A program made the translations under genes and the position numbers. Shown piece by piece: positions 1 to 5,457 of a DNA stretch of 6,372 bases. How positions within the stretch are numbered: position 1 is the first letter of the stretch; each line of letters begins with the position of its first letter. Origin of the DNA: Desulfuromonadales bacterium (GTDB taxonomy: Bacteria > Desulfobacterota > Desulfuromonadia > Desulfuromonadales > BM103); NCBI GenBank assembly GCA_029859485.1, contig JAOUDB010000158.1, forward strand, positions 1-6,372, read 5' to 3'. The notes below the pieces were generated by a model. It made no database searches. It had not been told where the DNA came from and saw only the letters and a program-made list of their open reading frames with translations.

Positions 1-90
1 TTTGATGATTTTGGTGAAAATCTTGCCACGCTTGGCATCCTGCGCGCCTTTGCGGTGCTTGATATTGGCCCATTTACTATGTCCGGCCAT
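1..90 (-). CDS. yebC: YebC/PmpR (TACO1) family regulator, N-terminal fragment
   Basis: This is the first 30 codons of a gene that leaves the window at its left edge. The protein begins [20 protein letters not shown] and continues [10 protein letters not shown], which is the strongly conserved start of the YebC/PmpR/TACO1 family of about 240-250 residues. Members are cytoplasmic; they are described as DNA-binding regulators and, for TACO1 and some bacterial members, as translation factors that relieve ribosome stalling at proline-rich stretches. The start is well supported: on the minus strand an AAAGGAG ribosome site lies seven or eight bases before the ATG. In many bacteria yebC lies next to ruvC-ruvA-ruvB, but that side is outside the window. 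A candidate promoter lies at 134-163. The family assignment is secure; the exact role in this organism cannot be told from the fragment. Confidence 0.95.
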   Translation of the reverse strand, partial: MAGHSKWANIKHRKGAQDAKRGKIFTKIIK

Positions 91-133
91 GTTCTTACTC
101 CTTTGATGATTGTGAACTTGTAAACAGCCGCTT

Positions 134-163
134 ATCCTAGCATAGGGGATTATCGCGGAACAA
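134..163 (-). promoter_or_regulatory. Candidate sigma70 promoter for yebC
   Basis: Read on the minus strand, TTGTTC (158-163) and TAGGAT (134-139) are separated by 18 bases and lie about 45-70 bases before the yebC start. Both boxes are partial matches to the consensus. The location just after the terminator of the upstream gene is what one expects, but no start site has been shown. Confidence 0.45.
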
Positions 164-188
164 GCCTGAGAAAAGAGCCTGAGAAAAG
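163..188. repeat. 13-bp tandem duplication
   Basis: AGCCTGAGAAAAG occurs twice back to back (163-175 and 176-188), and a partial third copy may begin at 189. On the minus strand the copies read as T-rich sequence immediately downstream of the terminator stem at 190-214, so the duplication doubles the U-rich tail. It is probably a small replication-slippage duplication. Confidence 0.8.
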
Positions 189-214
189 AGAAGCCGACCT
201 TGCGGGTCGGCTTC
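177..214 (-). terminator. Rho-independent terminator of the kinase/BON gene
   Basis: A perfect 10-bp stem, GAAGCCGACC (190-199) with GGTCGGCTTC (205-214), closes a 5-base loop. On the minus strand it is followed by TCTTTTCTC, and then the tandem copy supplies more T-rich sequence. It begins 28 bases past the stop codon of the gene at 242-1069 and separates that gene from yebC. Confidence 0.85.
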
Positions 215-241
215 CATGTACTCTTATCTCGTGAGGACTCT

Positions 242-1069
242 TTAGTGCTCTGAGGGGTTGGTACGGTATTCGACAACCTTGATGTCGTTTTGCAGGTCGT
301 TGACGCCTTCTACCGAGCGGGCCTGCTTTTCAGCAGCTGTTTTCTCCGCGTTAGAGTGGAGTTGCCCTGCGAGTGTGACGATACCATCTTCAACGCTGAT
401 CTCGAGCAGGTAGGCGTCGATGTTGTCTGATGACAGGATTGCTATCTCAACTTTTTTGCGAAGGATCAGGTCAGTGAGGAGCTTCTTTCCGCTCGCCTTG
501 ACTCCTTCGAGGTTCTCGTCTTTTACACTGTCACAGATGACTTGAACTGCTTTGTCTTCCGAAAGACGCTGCGTGTTGATAACCAGATCGTAGTGAACGC
601 TGTCATCCCAGTCCCGGTCGAAATAGTATTTGATGAAGCCTGCTCTCTGCTGGTCGCTTTTCCTTACCAGGTAGCGGGCACGATCCGGGTCGAGCCATTC
701 GCGCTCGGCCCATCGCTCGACACGATCTTCAAAAGGAGCGATGATTCGGGTTCGCAGAACGCTGTTGACGTCCTTGAGGAGGTCCTGACCGCCACGCCCG
801 TAAATGACTACGTTGCCTTTTAGTGCAGCTTCGAGAATGATCAGTTCGATCAGATGAAGATCCAAAAACTGCTTCGAGTCGAGGGTGTCGACGAAATGTG
901 GGGGCTTCTCATCCGCTTGTTCCACAGCTTCGGGCGATAGCCCATAGGCTTCAGCCGCGGCCATGATCATTTCGCCGTCGATCAGTTGGTAGCCCAGTTT
1001 CTCAGCAACTTTATGGGCGACCGGTATGCCGCCGCTGCCCATTTCTCTGGAAATCGTGATAATTGCCAT
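242..1069 (-). CDS. Cytidylate-kinase-like protein with C-terminal BON domain
   Basis: The protein has 275 residues and two parts. Residues 1 to about 185 match the cytidylate-kinase-like family (Cytidylate_kin2 type): an N-terminal [11 protein letters not shown] loop (residues 5-14), GRGG at 91-94, and a basic [28 protein letters not shown] helix (127-150) followed by DLVINT (161-166). The phosphate loop lacks the lysine of true CMP kinase (GxxGxGK[GS]); this is usual for the family, so nucleotide binding is likely but the substrate is unknown. Residues about 195-267 look like a BON domain, with the typical '[18 protein letters not shown]' strand-turn pattern and '[14 protein letters not shown]' near the end. 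BON domains usually bind membranes or ligands; here there is no signal peptide, so a cytoplasmic regulatory role is inferred. The ATG has a GAGGT site five bases upstream. The gene has its own promoter and terminator. Confidence 0.85.
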   Translation of the reverse strand: MAIITISREMGSGGIPVAHKVAEKLGYQLIDGEMIMAAAEAYGLSPEAVEQADEKPPHFVDTLDSKQFLDLHLIELIILEAALKGNVVIYGRGGQDLLKDVNSVLRTRIIAPFEDRVERWAEREWLDPDRARYLVRKSDQQRAGFIKYYFDRDWDDSVHYDLVINTQRLSEDKAVQVICDSVKDENLEGVKASGKKLLTDLILRKKVEIAILSSDNIDAYLLEISVEDGIVTLAGQLHSNAEKTAAEKQARSVEGVNDLQNDIKVVEYRTNPSEH

Positions 1070-1106
1070 TAGTCAACCTCAATGTTATGCGTTGAAAACT
1101 CGTGAA

Positions 1107-1135
1107 ATACTATCAACTTGTTAGCACTCTGACAA
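1107..1135 (-). promoter_or_regulatory. Sigma70 promoter of the kinase/BON gene
   Basis: On the minus strand TTGTCA (1130-1135) and TAGTAT (1107-1112) stand exactly 17 bases apart, 38-66 bases before the start at 1069. The -35 matches consensus at five of six positions and the -10 at four or five, with ideal spacing. This is one of the best promoters in the window. An imperfect palindrome lies over the -35 box and spacer (1116-1137). Confidence 0.7.
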
Positions 1136-1137
1136 GT
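1116..1137. promoter_or_regulatory. Imperfect palindrome over the kinase/BON promoter (possible operator)
   Basis: ACTTGT (1116-1121) and ACAAGT (1132-1137) are inverted copies. Going inward, the next three bases match at two positions, giving eight of nine paired positions per arm around a 4-base centre. The palindrome covers the -35 box and most of the spacer, where a repressor would block polymerase. It also contains TTAGCACTC (1121-1129), which is exactly one half of the CIRCE heat-shock operator, but the second CIRCE arm is absent. Whether it binds a regulator is inference. Confidence 0.35.
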
Positions 1138-1157
1138 CCTAACCCGCTTAATTCTTT

Positions 1158-2111
1158 TCAATATTTTGGTTTGTAATCAAAAGTGTGCCGGGCCTCAACA
1201 AAACGAATGGTGCGGGTTTTGGATCGCATAACAATAGAGTGGGTTTCTGCGCCTCCCGAGTAGTAGCGGATGCCACGTAGCAGCTCGCCGCTCGTCACAC
1301 CGGTTGCGGCGAAAACAACATCCCCGTTGGCCATCTCGTTGCATTGGTAGACTTTGTCGAAGTCGTCAATGCCCATGCCTTTGGCGCGTTCACGTTCTTC
1401 ATCGTTCATGAATACCAGTCTGCCCTGCATATCTCCGCCCATACATTTCAATGCCGCAGCAGCGAGAACTCCTTCCGGAGCGCCGCCGATGCCAAGCAGC
1501 ATGTCTACTCCGCTGCCTTCAACTGCGGCAGCGATAGCCGGAGCGACATCACCGTCGGTGATCAGGTGGATGCGAGCTCCAGCTTTACGGATTGCATCGA
1601 CGATTTTATCGTGACGGGGTCGATCAAGGATCACAACAGTGAGGTCCTCAATATAGCATTTTTTCGCATCGGCAACCCTTTGCAGGTTGACCGTTGGTGA
1701 TTCGTTGATGTCGATGGCCCCTCTTGCCGTCGGGCCAACAGCAATTTTTTCCATGTACATGTCGGGGGCGTGCAGAAATCCGCCTCGAGGGGCCAGGGCA
1801 ATCGTTGCGATTGAGCCATTAAGGCCCTTGGCGCAGATATTGGTTCCTTCGAGTGGGTCGACAGCGATATCCACTTCCTGGCCGTTGCCGCGTCCCAGTT
1901 TCTCTCCTATATAAAGCATGGGAGCTTCGTCCATCTCGCCTTCGCCGATGACCACTGTGCCGGAAATCTCCATGGAGTCGAGGGAACTGCGCATCGCTGT
2001 TGTGGCTGCGTCATCTGCTGCCATTTTGTCGCCTTTGCCAACCCAGCGGCCGCATGAAAGGGCTGCTGCTTCGGTGACTCTGACCAGCTCAAGTGCTAGA
2101 TTACGATCCAT
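1158..2111 (-). CDS. glpX: Class II fructose-1,6-bisphosphatase
   Basis: Hydrolyses fructose 1,6-bisphosphate to fructose 6-phosphate and phosphate, the committed step of gluconeogenesis, in the cytoplasm with Mn2+ or Mg2+. The 317-residue product follows E. coli GlpX from residue 2 onward without offset. The known metal and substrate residues fall at the same numbers: D33 (in ADDAA), E57 (in GEGEMDEAP), D85, E88, G89 and T90 (DPLEGT) and E213 (in APEGV). The reading frame stays open upstream to an ATG at 2255, but I chose the ATG at 2111: it gives the E. coli-like N-terminus (MDRNLALELVRVTEAAAL) and has GGGAG (2119-2123) seven bases ahead. The ATG at 2117 would sit almost on that site. The gene is divergent from the rhodanese gene. 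No terminator is visible after its stop, so some read-through into the kinase/BON gene is possible. For an acetate- or CO2-using anaerobe it would be needed for sugar synthesis. Confidence 0.96.
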   Translation of the reverse strand: MDRNLALELVRVTEAAALSCGRWVGKGDKMAADDAATTAMRSSLDSMEISGTVVIGEGEMDEAPMLYIGEKLGRGNGQEVDIAVDPLEGTNICAKGLNGSIATIALAPRGGFLHAPDMYMEKIAVGPTARGAIDINESPTVNLQRVADAKKCYIEDLTVVILDRPRHDKIVDAIRKAGARIHLITDGDVAPAIAAAVEGSGVDMLLGIGGAPEGVLAAAALKCMGGDMQGRLVFMNDEERERAKGMGIDDFDKVYQCNEMANGDVVFAATGVTSGELLRGIRYYSGGAETHSIVMRSKTRTIRFVEARHTFDYKPKY

Positions 2112-2131
2112 CGGCATTCTCCCGTGGTTTT

Positions 2132-2162
2132 GCGGTCGCAACAGAGACTTTGTTGCGACCGC
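2132..2162 (-). promoter_or_regulatory. Perfect 12-bp hairpin in the glpX leader
   Basis: GCGGTCGCAACA (2132-2143) and TGTTGCGACCGC (2151-2162) are perfect inverted copies around a 7-base loop. In the glpX transcript the stem ends eight bases before the GGGAG ribosome site and 20 bases before the start codon. On the minus strand it is followed by AAAACC rather than a U-run, so it is not a terminator for that strand; on the plus strand TGCGTTTT follows, which is a poor tail. It could set translation or RNA stability, or be a binding site in DNA. The function is unknown. Confidence 0.8.
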
Positions 2163-2226
2163 TGCGTTTTGGCTCATTCTGTAAGGGTCTTGTATGAAAT
2201 GCCCTTGCTGTTTGACAGCGGCAGTC

Positions 2227-2255
2227 ATGATGACATTTTTCATAGGGAAAGACAA
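2227..2255 (-). promoter_or_regulatory. Weak candidate promoter for glpX
   Basis: On the minus strand TTGTCT (2250-2255) and CATCAT (2227-2232) are 17 bases apart, and an A/T-rich stretch lies just upstream (2256-2300). This would give a leader of about 110 bases that contains the hairpin at 2132-2162. The -10 matches only four of six positions. A small palindrome GTCAT-G-ATGAC (2224-2234) overlaps it. Confidence 0.35.
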
Positions 2256-2345
2256 TTTTTTTTGGGTGCAATAATATTGTTTTTTGAATATAGTAAGTCG
2301 CTGCTATTGGAGACTAAGGCTGCTCGTTTCTGGTTGAGTTGCTTG

Positions 2346-2375
2346 TCGTCATCGATTGCCGTTTTCAGTTATAAT
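2346..2375 (+). promoter_or_regulatory. Candidate sigma70 promoter for the rhodanese gene
   Basis: A perfect TATAAT (2370-2375) lies 45 bases before the start codon at 2420. The best -35 at acceptable spacing is TCGTCA (2346-2351, 18 bases away), a partial match. The rest of the divergent region 2112-2419 holds only this, the glpX leader and an AT-rich stretch around 2254-2300. Confidence 0.55.
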
Positions 2376-2419
2376 GACACTGACACCACTATTATGAATC
2401 TACTAAATGAGGTCTGGTT

Positions 2420-2812
2420 ATGAGATTTAAGTTTGTTTTCTGCTTTTTTTTACTGCTGATACTGCTTCCGGTTTATGCCAACGCCTCTGTTGCTCGCAAT
2501 CTGTCTTCTCAGGAGGCCTATGCAATGGTCGGCCAGCGTGGTGATCTTTTCCTCCTTGATGTCCGCACTCCTGGCGAATACCAGCAGGCACGGCTCAATG
2601 GGGCTCGTTTGATCCCGATTGATCAGTTTGTGAAGCGCCTCGCAGAGGTTCCCAAAGATCGTCCGGTTCTGGTCTACTGTGCCGTTGGTTCACGCAGCGC
2701 CCAGGTCGTTAATTATCTGGCTCGACAGGGCTACCCTGAGATTTACAACCTGTCCGGTGGAATTTATGCCTGGGCCCAAAAAGGGCTTCCTGTTTTGCAG
2801 GGTGGCCCTTAG
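2420..2812 (+). CDS. Exported single-domain rhodanese-like sulfurtransferase
   Basis: The protein has 130 residues. Residues 1-22 form a signal peptide: basic MRFK, a hydrophobic core VFCFFLLLILLPV, and a likely cut after ANA. The mature part is one rhodanese domain: 'LLDVRTPGEYQQARLNGARLIPI' (45-67) is the CH2-type entry motif, and 'VYCAVGSRS' (85-93) is the active loop with cysteine C87 and R92, the C-x4-R pattern that carries persulfide. 'GYPEIYNLSGGIYAWAQKGLPV' (104-125) is the usual C-terminal end. It should move sulfane sulfur, or reduce or bind sulfur species, in the periplasm; the substrate is unknown. A GAGGT site (2409-2413) sits six bases before the ATG. It has no obvious partner gene beside it, and no terminator follows. 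Confidence 0.92.
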   Translation: MRFKFVFCFFLLLILLPVYANASVARNLSSQEAYAMVGQRGDLFLLDVRTPGEYQQARLNGARLIPIDQFVKRLAEVPKDRPVLVYCAVGSRSAQVVNYLARQGYPEIYNLSGGIYAWAQKGLPVLQGGP

Positions 2813-2845
2813 GGGGAGCGAGGGGCGAGGAGTGCGGCGCGGGGA
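2813..2845 (+). other. G-rich low-complexity tract after the rhodanese gene
   Basis: Right after the rhodanese stop the plus strand is almost pure G/A/C with repeated GGGAGCGA/GGGGCGA/GGAG-like units and runs GGGGG, GGGG and GGGG. It looks like a degenerate 7-8 base repeat. Base use is unlike the flanking sequence. It could fold as a G-quadruplex only with short or bulged runs, since there are just three long G-runs. Confidence 0.5.
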
Positions 2846-2862
2846 AAGTCAAAAGATAATAA

Positions 2863-3009
2863 TCAGGCCGTTATAGAAGGGCATTCTTTAATGTTTGAAA
2901 GAATAGTGCCATAGCCGTGACGACTATACTCGCGACCGAAAAGCAATGTAAGAGTCATCGCCACCAGCAATAACAAGCCTATGACAATCATTAATAGGTC
3001 AAATCGCAT
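2863..3009 (-). CDS. Small single-pass membrane protein, 48 aa, unknown function
   Basis: I do not recognise this protein by name. On the minus strand an ATG at 3009 opens a 48-codon frame ending in TGA at 2863. A ribosome site AAGGA (3014-3018) lies four bases ahead. The product starts MRFDLLMIVIGLLLLVAMTL; residues 5-24 are an uninterrupted hydrophobic helix, followed by a charged/aromatic tail FGREYSRHGYGTILSN and then IKECPSITA with one cysteine (C43). The layout suggests an N-terminal inner-membrane anchor; the short MRFD N-terminus leaves topology uncertain. The frame fills the gap between the rhodanese and phosphodiesterase genes, and its start is divergent from the latter with 60 bases between. 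The good start signal, textbook membrane helix and fit to the gap support a real gene; conservation was not tested. Confidence 0.65.
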   Translation of the reverse strand: MRFDLLMIVIGLLLLVAMTLTLLFGREYSRHGYGTILSNIKECPSITA

Positions 3010-3069
3010 CTTTTCCTTGTAGCCTCTTACTCGTTTATTCCTACGCGTTGAAAAGAAAGTCTAACAGGT

Positions 3070-3795
3070 ATGCAACGTCCTTTCATCTGGGCTCATCGTG
3101 GCGCTTCAAAATTTGCTCCGGAAAACACCATGGCAGCGTTTTCTGCTGCGGTTGAACTCGGAGCTGACGGCCTTGAACTTGATATCCATCTCTCTCGAGA
3201 TGGTATCCCTGTCGTGATCCACGACGAGTCTCTGGAGAGAACCACTGATGGCCAAGGGCTTGTTGCGGATGCGAGTCTGAAGCAGTTGCAGCAGCTCGAT
3301 GCCGGTAGTTGGTTCTCCCCCGAGTTTATGCGGGCGCCGCTACCGACCCTTGCAGAAGTTCTGTCAGCGTTTACTGGAAAGCTCAGTCTGAACCTTGAGC
3401 TGAAAGAGTATTCAACCGGAGTCGAAGTGCTGTCGTTGCTGCGCCTGCACCCTGATGCTGAAATTATAATCTCCTCCTTTGATTACGACTTGTTGAAAGG
3501 TTTGCGCTCGCTCAATGAAGCACTGCCACTGGCGGTCCTTTTTGATGATGGCAACTGGCGGCAGGCGGTTCGGTTTGCCAACGAAATCTCTGCTTGTGCG
3601 TTCCATCCTGCGGACAATCTGGTTTGCCGCAGAATGCTGTCCGCGTGTAGAAAACTGGGCCTGCCTGTTTCGGTGTGGACCGTTGATCGGCCTGAACAAG
3701 CCAGAAGCTTGGTGAGGATGGGTGTCTCAGGATTCTTCACAAACGATCCAGGCGCTCTTCTCTCGGCCAGGCCAACACTTGTTTCCGCCTTGTAA
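3070..3795 (+). CDS. Glycerophosphodiester phosphodiesterase
   Basis: Hydrolyses glycerophosphodiesters (deacylated phospholipids such as glycerophosphocholine or glycerophosphoethanolamine) to sn-glycerol 3-phosphate and an alcohol. The 241-residue protein has the GDPD TIM-barrel motifs in order: AHRG with catalytic H9 and R10, PENT with E18, the metal pair E36 and D38 in 'DGLELDIHLSRDG', the second catalytic histidine H51 in 'VIHDESLERTTDG', E110 and K112 in 'LNLELKEY', and the closing 'VSVWTVDRPEQARSLVRMGVSGFFTNDP' (200-227). There is no signal peptide, so it is cytoplasmic, like UgpQ and unlike periplasmic GlpQ. The start is forced by the conserved N-terminus, but the ribosome site is weak: AGG lies one base from the ATG, and AAGAAAG about ten bases away. 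No neighbouring transporter is present. The family is certain; the exact substrate is not. Confidence 0.95.
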   Translation: MQRPFIWAHRGASKFAPENTMAAFSAAVELGADGLELDIHLSRDGIPVVIHDESLERTTDGQGLVADASLKQLQQLDAGSWFSPEFMRAPLPTLAEVLSAFTGKLSLNLELKEYSTGVEVLSLLRLHPDAEIIISSFDYDLLKGLRSLNEALPLAVLFDDGNWRQAVRFANEISACAFHPADNLVCRRMLSACRKLGLPVSVWTVDRPEQARSLVRMGVSGFFTNDPGALLSARPTLVSAL

Positions 3796-3802
3796 TCGAC
3801 TC

Positions 3803-3831
3803 TTGTGCTCCAGAATTGGCTGCGTTAAACT
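3803..3831 (+). promoter_or_regulatory. Candidate sigma70 promoter for the MidA-like gene
   Basis: TTGTGC (3803-3808) and TAAACT (3826-3831) are 17 bases apart, eight bases after the stop of the phosphodiesterase gene and 66 bases before the start at 3898. Matches are partial (about four of six in each box). No terminator separates the two genes, so read-through is also possible. A short inverted repeat AGGAA/TTCCT (3848-3863) lies in the leader. Confidence 0.45.
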
Positions 3832-3897
3832 GCCGGCTCGATTTTAAAGGAATGTCGGTTCCTGGCCTCTGATAAGTTGCAGGAGATAAGAATCTTT

Positions 3898-5061
3898 ATG
3901 ACCTCGCAAGTTCCCCCACAAGAAAACCCTACGCCCCTGTCCGCTTTGCTGCTACAGCAGGTTAAGAGCTCGGATGGCGTCCGCTTTGCAGACTTTATGG
4001 AGCAGGCCCTTTATCACCCTGAGTATGGTTATTACATGGCCCCACGCGACCGGATTGGCAAGTCCGGTGACTTTTTTACCTCCAGTAGTGTCAATGCTCT
4101 CTTCGGTCGCCTTGTTGCTCGGCAGTTGATGCAGATGTTCCTTTTGCTTGGTGGTGGAGCTTTTCAGGTGGTCGAGCAGGGGGGCGGGGAAGGACATCTG
4201 GCCCAGGATATTCTCGATGCAATCGCAGAGGAAGCTCCAGAGCTTTATTCTCAGTTGAAATATACTCTTGTTGAGGTCAGTCAGGACAATCGTCAACGGC
4301 AAAGTGAGAATCTTGAAAAACATACTGATCGAGTTGCTTGGTGCTCTTCTGATGATTGGTCAATAGCTTCAGGTTGTTTCCTGTCCAATGAGCTGGTTGA
4401 TGCCTTCCCTGTACAACTTGTCGAGAAACACGGTGGAGAGCTTCAGGAAGTTTTTGTCACCACCCGTGGTGATGCTTTCGTAGAAGAGTTGCGTGAGCCC
4501 GCAGGGCCTAAGTTGGGTGAATATTTTAGCTGGCTCGGTTCGTCTCCCGTGGAAGGGAATCGCGCTGAAGCCAACCTGGCCGCTCCTCTGTGGATGCGAC
4601 ATGTTGGCAAGCGGATTGAAAAAGGCTTTGCGATAACAATAGACTATGGTTATCCGGTCGAAGAACTCTATGCTCCTTATCGAAGGGCCGGAACCTTGAT
4701 GTGTTACCATCGTCACCAGGCTGACGATAACCCTTATGATCGTGTGGGTGAGAAAGATATCACCGCGCACGTTGATTTTACGGCCTTACAGAAAGCCGGT
4801 TGCGAGGTGGGTTTGGAAACACTCTGGTTCGGTGAACAGTATCGTTTCTTGCTGGCACTCGGTTTTTTTGAAGAATTGGTCAAGCTCGAAGCGGCCGCGT
4901 CGGATGAAAAGGAAGCACGCGCCTTGCGCCTTACTTTGAAAAATCTGATTATGCCGGAGGCGGGGATGGGAGAAACTTTCAAGGTCCTTGTTCAGGGCAA
5001 GAATGTTGGCTCACCGGAGTTGTTCTGTAGCCGTGCAATCGGTGCGATCCCTTTCGGTTGA
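3898..5061 (+). CDS. SAM-dependent methyltransferase, MidA/NDUFAF7 family
   Basis: The protein has 387 residues, close to the family norm. Motifs in order: 'FADFMEQALYHPEYGYYMA' and 'IGKSGDFFTSSSVNALFGRLVA' (30-75), which begin nearly all members; a glycine-rich SAM loop 'VVEQGGGEGHLAQDIL' (91-106); 'YTLVEVSQDNRQRQ' (122-135); 'FLSNELVDAFPVQLV' (161-175); and 'GFAITIDYGYPVEELY' to 'GTLMCYHRHQADDNPY' (243-280) with 'DITAHVDFTAL' (287-297). Mitochondrial NDUFAF7 dimethylates an arginine of a complex I subunit during assembly, and MidA of Dictyostelium is needed for complex I. In bacteria the substrate is not settled, so complex I maturation is inference. The ATG at 3898 was chosen because AGGAG (3881-3885) precedes it by 12 bases, a rather long gap; the frame continues to a TTG at 3877, which lies upstream of that site and is unlikely. 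No signal peptide. Confidence 0.93.
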   Translation: MTSQVPPQENPTPLSALLLQQVKSSDGVRFADFMEQALYHPEYGYYMAPRDRIGKSGDFFTSSSVNALFGRLVARQLMQMFLLLGGGAFQVVEQGGGEGHLAQDILDAIAEEAPELYSQLKYTLVEVSQDNRQRQSENLEKHTDRVAWCSSDDWSIASGCFLSNELVDAFPVQLVEKHGGELQEVFVTTRGDAFVEELREPAGPKLGEYFSWLGSSPVEGNRAEANLAAPLWMRHVGKRIEKGFAITIDYGYPVEELYAPYRRAGTLMCYHRHQADDNPYDRVGEKDITAHVDFTALQKAGCEVGLETLWFGEQYRFLLALGFFEELVKLEAAASDEKEARALRLTLKNLIMPEAGMGETFKVLVQGKNVGSPELFCSRAIGAIPFG

Positions 5062-5209
5062 GACAGCAGAAGCTTTCGATAGGGCATAAAATCCCCCTGA
5101 CTATGAAATATATCAGTCTTTCTGTTAAACTGGTGCTGTTCCGGGTTAACGGAAGCGAACAAAGCAGGTTTTCTACTAACTAACAATAAGAGATTAAGGA
5201 GATAATTCG

Positions 5210-5431
5210 ATGAAAGAAAAGGTCCAAGAAGTCCTTGAGCTGGTTCGTCCTGCGTTGCAGGCCGATGGTGGCGATGTTGAACTGGTTGATGTTACCGACG
5301 ACGGTATCGTCAGCGTCAGGCTGACCGGCGCATGTGGCTCCTGCCCCATGTCAACCATGACTCTGAAGATGGGTATCGAGAGAACTCTCAGGGACAAGCT
5401 TCCTGAGGTTAAAGAGGTGGTCCAGGTCTGA
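5210..5431 (+). CDS. Nfu-type Fe-S scaffold (NifU C-terminal domain, stand-alone)
   Basis: The 73-residue protein is a single NifU C-terminal domain: '[21 protein letters not shown]' (8-28), then '[36 protein letters not shown]' (32-67) with the C42-x2-C45 pair. Two subunits share one [4Fe-4S] cluster through these cysteines and pass it to target enzymes; action is in the cytoplasm. No IscU-like N-terminal domain or iscS is nearby, so it works as a carrier rather than as the full NifU. The start has an excellent AAGGAG site (5196-5201) eight bases ahead of the ATG. The leader (5062-5209, 148 bases) has no convincing terminator or promoter. The gene is followed 26 bases later by a small unknown gene that likely shares its mRNA. 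Confidence 0.95.
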   Translation: MKEKVQEVLELVRPALQADGGDVELVDVTDDGIVSVRLTGACGSCPMSTMTLKMGIERTLRDKLPEVKEVVQV

Positions 5432-5457
5432 TGACCAGACCGCCAGGGGAGGCCTCC

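Noticed and set aside
2132..2162. glpX leader hairpin as a transcription terminator
   Set aside because: On the glpX strand the stem is followed by AAAACC, and on the plus strand no gene ends nearby and the T-run is short and offset.
2124..2423. 99-aa plus-strand frame across the divergent region
   Set aside because: It runs through the glpX leader hairpin and both promoter regions, has no ribosome site and no recognisable protein pattern.
2870..2915. Inverted repeat TTCTTT/AAAGAA as a terminator of the rhodanese gene
   Set aside because: The stem is AT-rich and short, has no T-run after it, and lies inside the small membrane protein frame.
3796..3897. Sigma54 promoter (TGGC...TGC) before the MidA-like gene
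   Set aside because: The GG and GC elements are 12 bases apart instead of 10, so the match fails; the sigma70-like pair fits better.
3952..4323. 123-aa minus-strand frame inside the MidA-like gene
   Set aside because: Same reason: it is the shadow of a conserved coding region, with no start signal.
4369..4770. 133-aa minus-strand frame inside the MidA-like gene
   Set aside because: It is antisense to a clearly conserved gene, and its translation shows no family motif.
5103..5183. 26-codon plus-strand frame (starts MKYISLSVKL) in the Nfu leader
   Set aside because: It has no ribosome site before the ATG, no clear domain or membrane pattern, and could arise by chance in a 148-base gap.
5448..5457. 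Palindrome GGAGGCCTCC over the ribosome site of the 64-aa gene as a regulatory hairpin
   Set aside because: It has no loop, so it cannot fold into a stable hairpin in one RNA; it is probably a by-product of a strong Shine-Dalgarno.
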